From positions 2,170,001-2,234,000 of the forward strand of contig NZ_CP059901.1 of NCBI RefSeq assembly GCF_014127285.1: a stretch of DNA of 64,000 bases, read 5' to 3'. This document shows positions 50,930-58,960 of this stretch, piece after piece. A program made the translations under genes and the position numbers. Source of the DNA: Mumia sp. ZJ1417 (GTDB taxonomy: Bacteria > Actinomycetota > Actinomycetes > Propionibacteriales > Nocardioidaceae). Positions within the stretch are counted from its first letter, which is position 1, and every line of letters starts with the position of its first letter. The notes beneath the pieces were generated by a model, which was given only the letters and a program-made list of their open reading frames with translations, was not told the DNA's origin and did not search any database.

Positions 50930-51810
50930 CCACCCCGTACGGAGCAGAGCTGACCGACGTCACCGTCCGGTACGGCAGGGGCGAGCCTGCACTCGACGGC
51001 GCGAGCTTCTCGCTCCGCCCCGGCACGATCACCGGGCTCCTCGGCCGCAACGGTGCCGGCAAGTCGACCGCGCTCGCCCTCCTCGCCTCGCTGCGGCGCC
51101 CGACCTCGGGGACCGTCCGCGTCGACGGTCGGGACCCGTTCGAGAACGCCGTCGTGATGGCCGGCGTCCAGCTCGTCCGCGAGTCCGGCGACGTGCTGCG
51201 CGACACCAGCGTCGAGGAGACGCTCGGCTACTACTCCGAGCTGCGACCGACGTGGGACACCGACTTCGCCACTGCACTGCTCGACCGGTTCGGGATCGAC
51301 CCCGCCCATTGCCCCGACCGTCTCTCGCGTGGCAAGCAGTCCGCGCTCGGCTGCGTGATCGGCCTCGCGAGCCGCGCGCCGCTGACGATCTTCGACGAGA
51401 CCTACCTCGGCATGGACGCACCGAGCCGCTACGCCTTCTACGACGCGCTGCTCGACGACTACACCGACCACCCCCGCACGATCGTCGTCTCGAGCCACCT
51501 CATCGACGAGGTGGAGCGGCTCTTCGAGGACGTCGTGGTGATCCACGAGGGCAAGACGCTGCTCGCCGAGACGGCCGACACCGTCCGGGACCGGGCGATC
51601 AGCCTGGTCGGGCCGACCAGTGCGGTCGCCAAGCTCACCGACGGACGGCGCACTCTGTCCACCCGCAGCCTCGGCGGCAGCACACAGATCACCCTCGAAG
51701 GGTCCCTCGACCCCGCTGAGTTGGCTCTGGCTCGCGACGCGGGTGTCGAGGTGGCCCGGGTGTCGCTCCAAGACCTCTTCATCCACCTGACCCAGGAGAC
51801 AGTCCGATGA
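50926..51810 (+). CDS. ABC transporter ATP-binding protein
   Basis: A 294-residue ABC ATPase. Walker A GRNGAGKSTALALLA is near residue 42; the signature is LSRGKQSALG instead of LSGGQ, and Walker B is LTIFDETYLGMD with DET instead of DEP. The changes resemble those of other YtrA-linked ATPases. It works with the permease next door as a small exporter of unknown substrate and overlaps both neighbours by 4 bp. Confidence 0.9.
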   Translation: MTTPYGAELTDVTVRYGRGEPALDGASFSLRPGTITGLLGRNGAGKSTALALLASLRRPTSGTVRVDGRDPFENAVVMAGVQLVRESGDVLRDTSVEETLGYYSELRPTWDTDFATALLDRFGIDPAHCPDRLSRGKQSALGCVIGLASRAPLTIFDETYLGMDAPSRYAFYDALLDDYTDHPRTIVVSSHLIDEVERLFEDVVVIHEGKTLLAETADTVRDRAISLVGPTSAVAKLTDGRRTLSTRSLGGSTQITLEGSLDPAELALARDAGVEVARVSLQDLFIHLTQETVR

Positions 51811-52571
51811 CCGACACTCTCGATGCGGATGCCCGTACGCAGGAGCGGCGCGGCATGTGGACCAGCGCGTACGCGACGTTCGTCGGCACGTGGCAGATCG
51901 GCGCCTACTTCTGGATCGCCGTCGTCCTGATCTCGGTCGGCCTGACGGTCGTGATCGATACCTGGGCAGACGTCGAGGGCAGCATCGCCGACGGCGTCCT
52001 CGGCTCCGCGCCGTACTTCCTCGGCGTCATGGGCATCATCATCCCGCTGGCGATGCTGCCGATGCACCTCGCCGGCGGCGCCACCCGCCGGTCCTTCACC
52101 CGGGGTGTCGTCGTCGCGGGGTTCGCGCTGGGCGTCACGTACGCCTTCGCCGGAGCGGTCGGGATGCTCGTCGAGTCGCTGGTCTTCGGCGGCCTGGACT
52201 GGTCGACCGCGATCGCCGACCCCGGCCTGTACGACTCGTCGGGCGACTTCTTCGGCATCTGGCTCTCGTGGTCGCTGACCAGCATCGCGTACTTCCTCGG
52301 CGGCGTCGCCCTCGCGGTCGGCTACTACCGCTGGGGAGGGATCGGGGGGACCGTCGGCCTGATCCTCGTGGCCACCTTGGTCGTCGGGGCCGAGATCGCA
52401 CTCGGTGGCGGCGTCTACTCCGCAGGCGTCGACGCGGTGCTGGGAGACAACATGTTCCCGGCCGTCGTCCTGGTACTGATCTCGCTCGCGGCGATCGCCG
52501 CTGTCGTCGCGATCCTGCACCGCCTCCTCCGCGACATCCCGCTCCGTCCGTCGGCCACCGTCACCCGCTGA
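51807..52571 (+). CDS. ABC transporter permease
   Basis: A 254-residue protein with six hydrophobic segments: about 30-52 (YFWIAVVLISVGLTVVI), 68-90, 100-125 (GVVVAGFALGVTYAFAG), 150-175 (SWSLTSIAYFLGGVALAVG), 180-205 and 218-238. It has no soluble domain. It overlaps the ATPase gene by 4 bp and is the membrane part of that exporter. The substrate is unknown. Confidence 0.88.
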   Translation: MTDTLDADARTQERRGMWTSAYATFVGTWQIGAYFWIAVVLISVGLTVVIDTWADVEGSIADGVLGSAPYFLGVMGIIIPLAMLPMHLAGGATRRSFTRGVVVAGFALGVTYAFAGAVGMLVESLVFGGLDWSTAIADPGLYDSSGDFFGIWLSWSLTSIAYFLGGVALAVGYYRWGGIGGTVGLILVATLVVGAEIALGGGVYSAGVDAVLGDNMFPAVVLVLISLAAIAAVVAILHRLLRDIPLRPSATVTR

Positions 52572-52581
52572 CGCCGCCGCA

Positions 52582-52625
52582 ACGTCATACGTCCTGCGGG
52601 CTACGGCCCGCAGGACGTATGACGT
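52582..52625. terminator. 20-bp perfect hairpin between the ABC permease and DNA ligase genes
   Basis: Arms 52582-52601 and 52606-52625 are exact reverse complements around a TACG loop. It fills the 60-bp gap between two convergent genes. The outer 10 bp (ACGTCATACG/CGTATGACGT) are the same as in the hairpin at 17096-17151 while the inner stem differs. Confidence 0.8.
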
Positions 52626-52631
52626 CCGGGC

Positions 52632-53720
52632 TCAGCCGAGGACGTCGGCGAGGTCGTACGAGGCAACTTCCTCGAGCTGCTCGTACGTGCATGACTCGGG
52701 GTCGCGGTCCGGGCGCCACCGCTTGAAGCGGGCGGTGTGCCGGAACCGCGTGCCCTCCATGTGCTCGTACGCGACCTCGGCGACCAGCACCGGCTCGATC
52801 GGCACGAAGGAGAGGTCCTTGCCGGCGCTCCAGCGGCTCTGTGCCCCGGGCAGGCGATCGCCCTCCGCGTGGGCCTCGGCCTCTGCCCATCGGCCCCACG
52901 GGTGGTCGGCGAACGGCACCTTGAGCCGGTCGAGCTCCGCCGCCAGCTCCGCGCGCCGCGCCTCGGTGAACGCGGCGCACACGCCGACGTGCTGGAGGAC
53001 GCCCTCGTCGTTGAAGAGCCCCAGCAGCATCGACCCGAGGAGGGGTCGCTCCGGCGTCGACGTCTTGTGGAACCGGTAGCCCGCCACCACGACGTCGGCG
53101 GTGCGCTCATGCTTGATCTTGAGCATCGTGCGGGAGTTCTGCTCGTACGGGGAGCGCAACGGCTTGGCGACGACACCGTCGAGGCCGGCGCCTTCGAAGT
53201 GCCCGAACCACTCCTCGGCGACCACGGGGTCGAGCGTCGTACGGGTCGTGTGCACCGGCGCGCCCGCGTCCTGGAGCGCCTCGACGAGGCGGGCGCGCCG
53301 CAGCTCGAACGGCTCCCCCGTCAGGTCGTCGTCGCCGAGCGCCAGCAGGTCGAACGCGACGTACGAGGCCGGAGTCTGCTCGGCGAGCAGCCCGATCCGC
53401 GACGCGGCCGGGTGGATGCGCTCCTGGAGGACCTCGAACTCGAGCCGTCCATCGATCGCCACGATGATCTCGCCGTCGAGGACGCAGCGCTCGGGGAGGT
53501 GCTCGAGGAACGCGGTGACCAGCTCCGGGAAGTAGCGGGTGAGGTCACGCGTGTTGCGGCTCGTCATCTCGACGGTGTCGCCGTCGCGGAAGACGATGCA
53601 GCGGAACCCGTCCCACTTGGGCTCGTACGACAGACCGCCGTCGACCTTGGCGGGGTCCGGCACACCTTTGACCGACTTCGCCAGCATCGGGCGTACCGGA
53701 GGCATCACTGGGAGATCCAC
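52632..53720 (-). CDS. ATP-dependent DNA ligase, LigC/LigD-ligase type
   Basis: A 362-residue ATP-dependent ligase. The nucleotidyl lysine is in SYEPKWDGFRCIVFRDG (motif I); motif III CVLDGEIIVAIDGRLEFEVLQ, motif IV AGLDGVVAKP and motif V TMLKIKHERTADVVVAGY follow, then the OB-fold domain. It has no extra nuclease or polymerase domain. I place the start at GTG 53720 because TAGGGT ends 7 nt before it; GTG 53729 is the alternative. It is probably a partner of the LigD-Pol protein in end joining. Confidence 0.93.
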   Translation of the reverse strand: MDLPVMPPVRPMLAKSVKGVPDPAKVDGGLSYEPKWDGFRCIVFRDGDTVEMTSRNTRDLTRYFPELVTAFLEHLPERCVLDGEIIVAIDGRLEFEVLQERIHPAASRIGLLAEQTPASYVAFDLLALGDDDLTGEPFELRRARLVEALQDAGAPVHTTRTTLDPVVAEEWFGHFEGAGLDGVVAKPLRSPYEQNSRTMLKIKHERTADVVVAGYRFHKTSTPERPLLGSMLLGLFNDEGVLQHVGVCAAFTEARRAELAAELDRLKVPFADHPWGRWAEAEAHAEGDRLPGAQSRWSAGKDLSFVPIEPVLVAEVAYEHMEGTRFRHTARFKRWRPDRDPESCTYEQLEEVASYDLADVLG

Positions 53721-53727
53721 GATGACC

Positions 53728-53733
53728 ACCCTA
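53728..53733 (-). promoter_or_regulatory. -10 box TAGGGT, leaderless start of the DNA ligase
   Basis: TAGGGT on the minus strand ends 7 nt before GTG 53720, which decides between the alternative starts. Confidence 0.45.
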
Positions 53734-53774
53734 GAAGGAGTTCGCCCTCAGCAGTGGTGAAAAAGCCGCCGAGC

Positions 53775-54677
53775 TCAGGTCGTCTCACGCCGCACGACCT
53801 GCGAGGGCGGGTGGGTCCATGCACCGACGGGCATCCCCAGCGCGAGTCTGGCGGCGCGCCGGCCGTAGCCCTCGGCGTCGATGCGAACCGTGGTCAGGCC
53901 GGGCGTCCACAGGCTGCTGAACGGGCTCTCGTCGAAGCCGATCACGGCGAGATCTTGCGGCGACCGCAGCCCGAGGATGGTCGAGGCGGCGAGGACTCGG
54001 ATTGCGGTCATGTCGTCGTACGCTGCCACTGCCGTGACCTCCGGATGCTGCTCGCGGAGTCGCGTCAGACCAGCCGCGGCCTCCTGGCGGTCGTCGGGGA
54101 CGGAGAGCTCGACGGGCGCTGGCAGGCCCGCGGCCTGGAGTCGCGTGCGGATGTGGTGCAACCGGATCTCCAAGAGCCGTCCGGTGCCGTGCGCGGGGTA
54201 GGCGATGGCCAGGTGCCGATGGCCGAGGTCGACGAGGTGGTCCACCTGGACCGACGCATGTCGAGCGAGGCCATCCACCCACCCCTCACCTTCGAGATCG
54301 GCGTCGGCGAAGTCCATCACCGCGTAGTCGAGCACCGCTCGAGGTGCCAGAGCGGTGAGCAGATCCTCGTCGCGCGGTCCGTGGAGCACGACGAGGCGGT
54401 GGTCGAACTCACGCAGCTCGGACTCCAGGCCGCTGATCATGCTCGCCGTGCTGCCTCCGTGCAGGTCGCCGGCGATGAAGACGACCAGCCGTGACACCCC
54501 TTCACGCAGGGCTCGTGCGATGCGGTGCGGCGTGTAACCGAGGGCGGCGGCTGCCGCGCGGACGCGTTCGCGCGTTTCGGGTCGCAACGACTGCGTGGGC
54601 GTCTCGTTCAGCACGAAGCTCACCGTGGCCGGCGACACGCCGGCAGCCTTCGCCACGTCGCGGATCGTGACAGCCAC
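53775..54677 (-). CDS. LacI family transcriptional regulator
   Basis: A 300-residue repressor. The N-terminal HTH is TIRDVAKAAGVSPATVSFVLN (residues 4-24) with the hinge helix (RIARALREG). A periplasmic-binding-protein fold for an effector follows (VFIAGDLHGGSTASMISGLE ... VIGFDESPFSSLWTPGLTTV). The GTG start has AAGGAG 6 nt upstream. It is divergent from the alcohol dehydrogenase and a palindromic operator lies between them, so control of both genes is expected. The inducer is unknown. Confidence 0.93.
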   Translation of the reverse strand: MAVTIRDVAKAAGVSPATVSFVLNETPTQSLRPETRERVRAAAAALGYTPHRIARALREGVSRLVVFIAGDLHGGSTASMISGLESELREFDHRLVVLHGPRDEDLLTALAPRAVLDYAVMDFADADLEGEGWVDGLARHASVQVDHLVDLGHRHLAIAYPAHGTGRLLEIRLHHIRTRLQAAGLPAPVELSVPDDRQEAAAGLTRLREQHPEVTAVAAYDDMTAIRVLAASTILGLRSPQDLAVIGFDESPFSSLWTPGLTTVRIDAEGYGRRAARLALGMPVGAWTHPPSQVVRRETT

Positions 54678-54687
54678 TCTCGACTCC

Positions 54688-54716
54688 TTGGACTAAAACG
54701 TTTTAGTACCTACGCT
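54688..54716 (+). promoter_or_regulatory. promoter of the alcohol dehydrogenase gene, TTGGAC-17-TACGCT
   Basis: -35 TTGGAC (54688-54693) and -10 TACGCT (54711-54716) are separated by exactly 17 bp. The LacI operator lies within the spacer, so a bound repressor would block RNA polymerase. Confidence 0.6.
54692..54707. promoter_or_regulatory. LacI-family operator ACTAAAACGTTTTAGT
   Basis: A perfect 16-bp palindrome with central CG, as is typical for LacI-family sites, between the divergent lacI-type gene and the alcohol dehydrogenase. It is strikingly A+T-rich for this genome. Confidence 0.9.
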
Positions 54717-54775
54717 CAAGATATCCGCACACCCGTACGGAGATGCAGCTTCCCCACCGAGAAAGGGCCGTTGCC

Positions 54776-55735
54776 ATGAAGGCGTGGCAGTACCCCGGCA
54801 ATCATCAGCCGATCCAGATGAACGACGTTCCCGAGCCCACGCCCGGCCCGACCCAGGTCATCATCGACGTCAAGGCTGCGGGACTGTGCCACTCCGACCT
54901 CATGTACATGGAGACCGGCGACCGCGTCATGCCACACCTCCCCATGACGCAGGGACACGAGAATGCGGGGATCATCAGCGCGCTGGGCGTCGAGGTCGAG
55001 GGATTCGCGGTCGGGGACGTCGTGGGTGTGAACTCCTCCGGCGTCCAACCGCCGCTCGGCATGTTCACGCCCGGCGGGTTCGCCGACAAGCTCGCCGCTG
55101 ACTTCCGGGACCTCGCTCGCGTTCCCGACGGGCTCTCGCTCTCCCTGGCGGCACTGGCCACCGACGCAGGCATGACCAGCTATCACGCGATCATCAAGGA
55201 GGGTGGCGCAACGGCCGGGATGAAGGTCGGGGTGATCGGCTTCGGCGGTCTCGGCCAGATCGGCGCACGGGCTGCGGTCCTCGCCGGTGCCGAGGTCCAC
55301 GTCGCGGAGATGAAGGAGGACGTCTGGGCCATCGCCCGCGAGGCAGGTGTCACCAGCTGCGTCAAGGACGCCTCCGAGTGGGCCAGCGCGAGCCAAGGCT
55401 GGGGCAAGGGACCCGACTTCGACCTCATCGTCGACTACGCCGGCTTCGACACGACCCAGAAGGCCCTGAACGCCGTCAAGCGGGGCGGCACCGTCGTCCA
55501 GGTCGGACTCGGCCAGCCCACCTTCACCGTCGTCACACCGACGATCCTCGGCAAGCGGCTGATCGGCTCGCTGGGCGGCACGGTGGCGGACATCGAGGAG
55601 GTCTTCGACCTTGTGAACAGGGGCGAGATCACCCCGGTCTACGAGGAGATCGCCTTCGACGAGATCGGCAAGGGTCTCGAGCGGCTCAAGGCCAACCAGG
55701 TCACTGGGCGCTTGGTCGCCCGCTTCGGCGACTGA
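54776..55735 (+). CDS. zinc-binding alcohol dehydrogenase family protein
   Basis: A 319-residue medium-chain dehydrogenase. The catalytic zinc ligands are in GLCHSDLMYM and the TQGHENAGI segment, and the Rossmann motif is GVIGFGGLGQIGARAA. The structural-zinc loop with four cysteines is missing: that region reads GVNSSGVQPPLGMF. It starts at ATG 54776 with AAAGGG upstream; an ATG 33 bp further upstream is less likely. It is under the LacI operator and followed by a terminator. The substrate, perhaps an alcohol or sugar alcohol, is not known. Confidence 0.9.
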   Translation: MKAWQYPGNHQPIQMNDVPEPTPGPTQVIIDVKAAGLCHSDLMYMETGDRVMPHLPMTQGHENAGIISALGVEVEGFAVGDVVGVNSSGVQPPLGMFTPGGFADKLAADFRDLARVPDGLSLSLAALATDAGMTSYHAIIKEGGATAGMKVGVIGFGGLGQIGARAAVLAGAEVHVAEMKEDVWAIAREAGVTSCVKDASEWASASQGWGKGPDFDLIVDYAGFDTTQKALNAVKRGGTVVQVGLGQPTFTVVTPTILGKRLIGSLGGTVADIEEVFDLVNRGEITPVYEEIAFDEIGKGLERLKANQVTGRLVARFGD

Positions 55736-55752
55736 CGACGGCACGCCCACGC

Positions 55753-55791
55753 AAGGGCCTCCGGTCGATTCGACATCGGCCGGAGGCCCTT
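55753..55791 (+). terminator. rho-independent-type terminator of the alcohol dehydrogenase gene
   Basis: Arms 55753-55767 (AAGGGCCTCCGGTCG) and 55777-55791 pair over 15 bp with one G-T pair and a 9-nt loop, 18 bp after the stop. A short TTT/GCCT tail follows. The A/T ends of the stem make it usable in both directions, serving also the converging MMPL gene. Confidence 0.8.
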
Positions 55792-55805
55792 TGCCTCTCC
55801 CTGCG

Positions 55806-57956
55806 TCAGGCCCGCGGGCTGACCTCGAGCGGTTCCTCGACCTCGTCCTGTGGGCGGGCGCGGTCGGCGCGACCGGGCCACCAGGCGGCGTGCCCGAGGA
55901 GCGCGGTCAGCGATGGCGTGAAGAACATCGACATCACGAACGCCGCCACGAGGATGCCGAACGAGATCGCGAAGCCCATCGAGACCAGCAACGGGTTGCC
56001 ACCGAGCATCAGGGCCGCGAACGAGCCGGCGAGGATCAGGCCGGCCGCAGCGATTGTCGGGCCCGCATGGCGTACGGCCCAGGCGGCGGCCGCGTGCGGG
56101 TCCTTGCCGTGCCGTGCCTCCTCGCGGAGCCGCGCGATCATCAAGATGTTGTAGTCGGTGCCCAGTGCCGTGACGAACAGATAGATGTAGATCGGCAGCA
56201 TGAAGATGAGGCCGTCCTGGCCCTGCGCCACCTGGAACACCAGCACCGTCGCGCCGAGCGTCGCGGCGAATCCGAGACCCACCGACGCCATCAGGTAGAG
56301 CGGGGCGACGAGGCTGCGCAGGAGAAGCGCGAGGATGACCATGATCATCAGCGCCGCGACCGGGAACACGACGGAGTAGTCGCGGACCATCGCGTCCTGG
56401 AGGTCGACGAAGATCGACGTCGTCCCACCGACGAGGGCCTCGGAACCGTCCGGTGCCGCGTCGTGCGCGGCGGTGCGGATCGGCCCTTCGACGTGCTCCA
56501 TGGCCACGTCGGACATCGGGTCGTCGTCGAGGGTCACGACGAAGATCGCGGCCGTGCCGTCGCTGTTGGGGATCGGCTCGGCGACCTGCGCGACACCCTC
56601 GGCCGCGTTCAGCGCCTCGCCGTACGACGCGAGGTCGGCCTGCTCCAGCGGCGCATCGTCCGTGCTCTGCAGGACGACGGTCTGCGGCGCGGTCGCGCCG
56701 GCCGGGTAGCCCTCGAGCATGCGCTCGCTCGCGACCATCGACTCGGCATCGTCCGGCAGGCTCATCTGCGAGAAGTCGAACGAGGGCTTGAAGCCGAACG
56801 CGAAGACCGCGAGCGACGCCAGCAGCAGGCCGGAGGCGAGCGCGAAGCGGCCCGGGTGGCGACCGAGCGCGCCGCCCATCGCGCCGAAGCGGGCCGAGCG
56901 AGGCTCCTTCTTCCACGCCTTCGAGGGCCAGAACACCTTCGTGCCGAGCAGCGACACCACCGCAGGGACGAGCGTGAGCGCAGCGACGACCGTCACCGCG
57001 ACCGCAATGGCGAGGGCGGGCCCGATCGCGCGGAAGATGCTGAGCGTGGAGAGCACCAGCGCGAGGAACGCCACGATGACGGCGCCGCCGGCCGAGGCGA
57101 TGGCCTCACCCGCGCGCTCGATCGCGTGGATCATCGCCTCTTTCGGCCCCTCACCCTCTCGGAGCCGCTCGCGGTAGCGGAACATCACGAAGAGGATGTA
57201 GTCGGTGCCGATGCCGAACAGCACCACGATGAGGATGACGGTGATCGACGAGTCGGTCTGGAGGCCGAACAGCTCGTTGGCGTAGGCGATCAACCCCGTC
57301 GCGACCTGGGAGACGATCGTGATCACCACGATCGGGAGCAGAGCGATGATCGGACTCCGGAAGATCACCAGCAGCAGCACGACGATGAGGCCGATCGTCG
57401 CGACACCGACCGCGGCCTCGGCGCCGCTCGCCGCCTCGGTCGCATCGAGGTTCTGCGCGATCGACCCGGTGACACCGACGCGGAGGTCGGTGCCCTCTGC
57501 CGCGTCCGCGACCTGCTCCCGCAGCTCTTCGGCGCTGTCGTTGAGCGCGACGTCGAAGGGGTCGGTGCCCTCGGCCAGTCCGACGCTGATGGTCTGGACG
57601 AGGCCGTTCTCCGACGGCGGGTTGGCACGGACGTCGTCGAGGAGGTCGATGTCGGCGGTGCTCAGGTCCTGCGCCATCTCCTCGACCGCCGCGACGTCCT
57701 GCTCGCTCAGCGGTGCGCCGTCCGCGCGGTCGACGACCACGATCGCCGCCGGCTCGGTGTCGGCGAGCTCGGGGAACGCCTCCTGCTGGGCTTCGAGCGC
57801 CTTGATCGACTCGTAGTGGCTAGGGAGGAAGTCTGCCTCGTCCGAGGTCGACTCCAGCTTGGGCGCCGTCGCGACCACGACGACGGCAAGCAGGATCCAC
57901 GCGAGGATGACCTGCCAGGGATGACGGACGATATAGCGGCCAAGGCTGCCGAACAA
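55806..57956 (-). CDS. MMPL family transporter
   Basis: A 716-residue RND/MMPL membrane protein, likely exporting lipids or small molecules. It has the MMPL layout of 12 helices: helix 1 (VILAWILLAVVVVATA), an extracytoplasmic domain (about 40-170), helices 2-6 (about 180-340), a second extracytoplasmic domain (about 400-530), and helices 8-12. Motifs such as GIGTDYILFVMFRYRE and ALGTDYNILMIARLREE are the repeated GxxxDY segments of MMPL. The start is TTG 57956, preceded by GGGGGG; no better codon is in frame. Divergent from the ABC exporter. Confidence 0.93.
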   Translation of the reverse strand: MFGSLGRYIVRHPWQVILAWILLAVVVVATAPKLESTSDEADFLPSHYESIKALEAQQEAFPELADTEPAAIVVVDRADGAPLSEQDVAAVEEMAQDLSTADIDLLDDVRANPPSENGLVQTISVGLAEGTDPFDVALNDSAEELREQVADAAEGTDLRVGVTGSIAQNLDATEAASGAEAAVGVATIGLIVVLLLVIFRSPIIALLPIVVITIVSQVATGLIAYANELFGLQTDSSITVILIVVLFGIGTDYILFVMFRYRERLREGEGPKEAMIHAIERAGEAIASAGGAVIVAFLALVLSTLSIFRAIGPALAIAVAVTVVAALTLVPAVVSLLGTKVFWPSKAWKKEPRSARFGAMGGALGRHPGRFALASGLLLASLAVFAFGFKPSFDFSQMSLPDDAESMVASERMLEGYPAGATAPQTVVLQSTDDAPLEQADLASYGEALNAAEGVAQVAEPIPNSDGTAAIFVVTLDDDPMSDVAMEHVEGPIRTAAHDAAPDGSEALVGGTTSIFVDLQDAMVRDYSVVFPVAALMIMVILALLLRSLVAPLYLMASVGLGFAATLGATVLVFQVAQGQDGLIFMLPIYIYLFVTALGTDYNILMIARLREEARHGKDPHAAAAWAVRHAGPTIAAAGLILAGSFAALMLGGNPLLVSMGFAISFGILVAAFVMSMFFTPSLTALLGHAAWWPGRADRARPQDEVEEPLEVSPRA

Positions 57957-58024
57957 GGGAACCCCCCATGCATAGGGCCACCCCGCTGGTGGCCCCCGAA
58001 GACCCTATCCAAGCACCGGCTCTC

Positions 58025-58030
58025 TAGACT
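58025..58030 (+). promoter_or_regulatory. -10 box TAGACT, leaderless start of the ABC ATPase
   Basis: TAGACT ends 6 nt before the GTG at 58037. Confidence 0.5.
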
Positions 58031-58036
58031 GTTCCA

Positions 58037-58960
58037 GTGGATTTCCTCGCCGTAGAGGTCGCCGGCCTCGTCATGCGTTACGGCGACGCGACGGCGGTCG
58101 ACGGCCTCAGCCTCACCGTCGAGCCGGGCACCGTGACAGCCGTCCTCGGGCCCAATGGCGCGGGCAAGACGACCACGATCGAGACCTGTGAGGGCTACCG
58201 GAGCCCGCAGGAGGGCAAGGTCCGCGTCCTCGGGCTCGATCCCGTACGCGATGCCGCCCGTCTGCGCCCCCGTGTCGGGGTGATGCTGCAGAGCGGCGGC
58301 TCGTGGTCGGCTTCGTACCCGCACGAGATGCTCCGCTACGTCTCCCGCCTGTACGCACACCCGCTCGACGTCGACGCGCTGATCGACCGGCTGGGGCTCG
58401 GCGGCGTCGGCCGTACCCCATACCGGCGGCTCTCCGGCGGCCAGCAGCAGCGCCTCGCGCTCGCGACCGCGCTGGTCGGGCGCCCCGAGCTCGTCTTCCT
58501 CGACGAGCCGACCGCCGGCCTCGATCCGCAGGCGCGACGTTCGACATGGGAGCTCGTGGACGAGCTGCGCGCGAGCGGAGTCACCGTCGTCCTGACCACC
58601 CACTTCATGGACGAGGCGGAGCGTCTGGCCGACTGGGTGCACGTGCTCGACCACGGCCGCCTCATCGCCTCCGGCACCCCGAAGAGCCTCACCAGCGAAG
58701 GCGCCGAGAACTCCCTGCGTCTGTCCGGCCCGACCGGCATCGACGTCTCCGGGCTCCTCGCGGTGCTCCCGGCGGGGTCGCAGGTCGTCGAGCAGACCCC
58801 CGGCGCCTACCTCGTCTCCGGCACGATCGACCCGCAGCTGCTCCAGACGGTCACCACGTGGTGCGCCGGGCAGGGCATCCTGCTCGACGGCATCGCCGTA
58901 CGCCGCCGCACCCTCGAGGACGTCTTCCTCGACCTGACCGGACGGGAGCTGCGCTCGTGA
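58037..58960 (+). CDS. ABC transporter ATP-binding protein
   Basis: A 307-residue ABC-2-type ATPase. Walker A GPNGAGKTTTIE near residue 40, signature RLSGGQQQRLALATAL near 135, Walker B LVFLDEPTAGLDPQ near 155, then the switch His in LTTHFMDEAERL. A C-terminal extension of about 80 residues is usual for this class. It overlaps the permease by 4 bp. This pair lies next to ctaA in many actinobacteria and is thought to be linked to haem or cytochrome assembly (family knowledge). Confidence 0.94.
   Translation: MDFLAVEVAGLVMRYGDATAVDGLSLTVEPGTVTAVLGPNGAGKTTTIETCEGYRSPQEGKVRVLGLDPVRDAARLRPRVGVMLQSGGSWSASYPHEMLRYVSRLYAHPLDVDALIDRLGLGGVGRTPYRRLSGGQQQRLALATALVGRPELVFLDEPTAGLDPQARRSTWELVDELRASGVTVVLTTHFMDEAERLADWVHVLDHGRLIASGTPKSLTSEGAENSLRLSGPTGIDVSGLLAVLPAGSQVVEQTPGAYLVSGTIDPQLLQTVTTWCAGQGILLDGIAVRRRTLEDVFLDLTGRELRS

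Noticed and set aside
55791-58055. Long open frame (about 750 codons) opposite the MMPL gene
   Set aside because: It is rich in Arg, Asp and Glu without domains, and it mirrors the G+C-rich third positions of the MMPL gene on the other strand.
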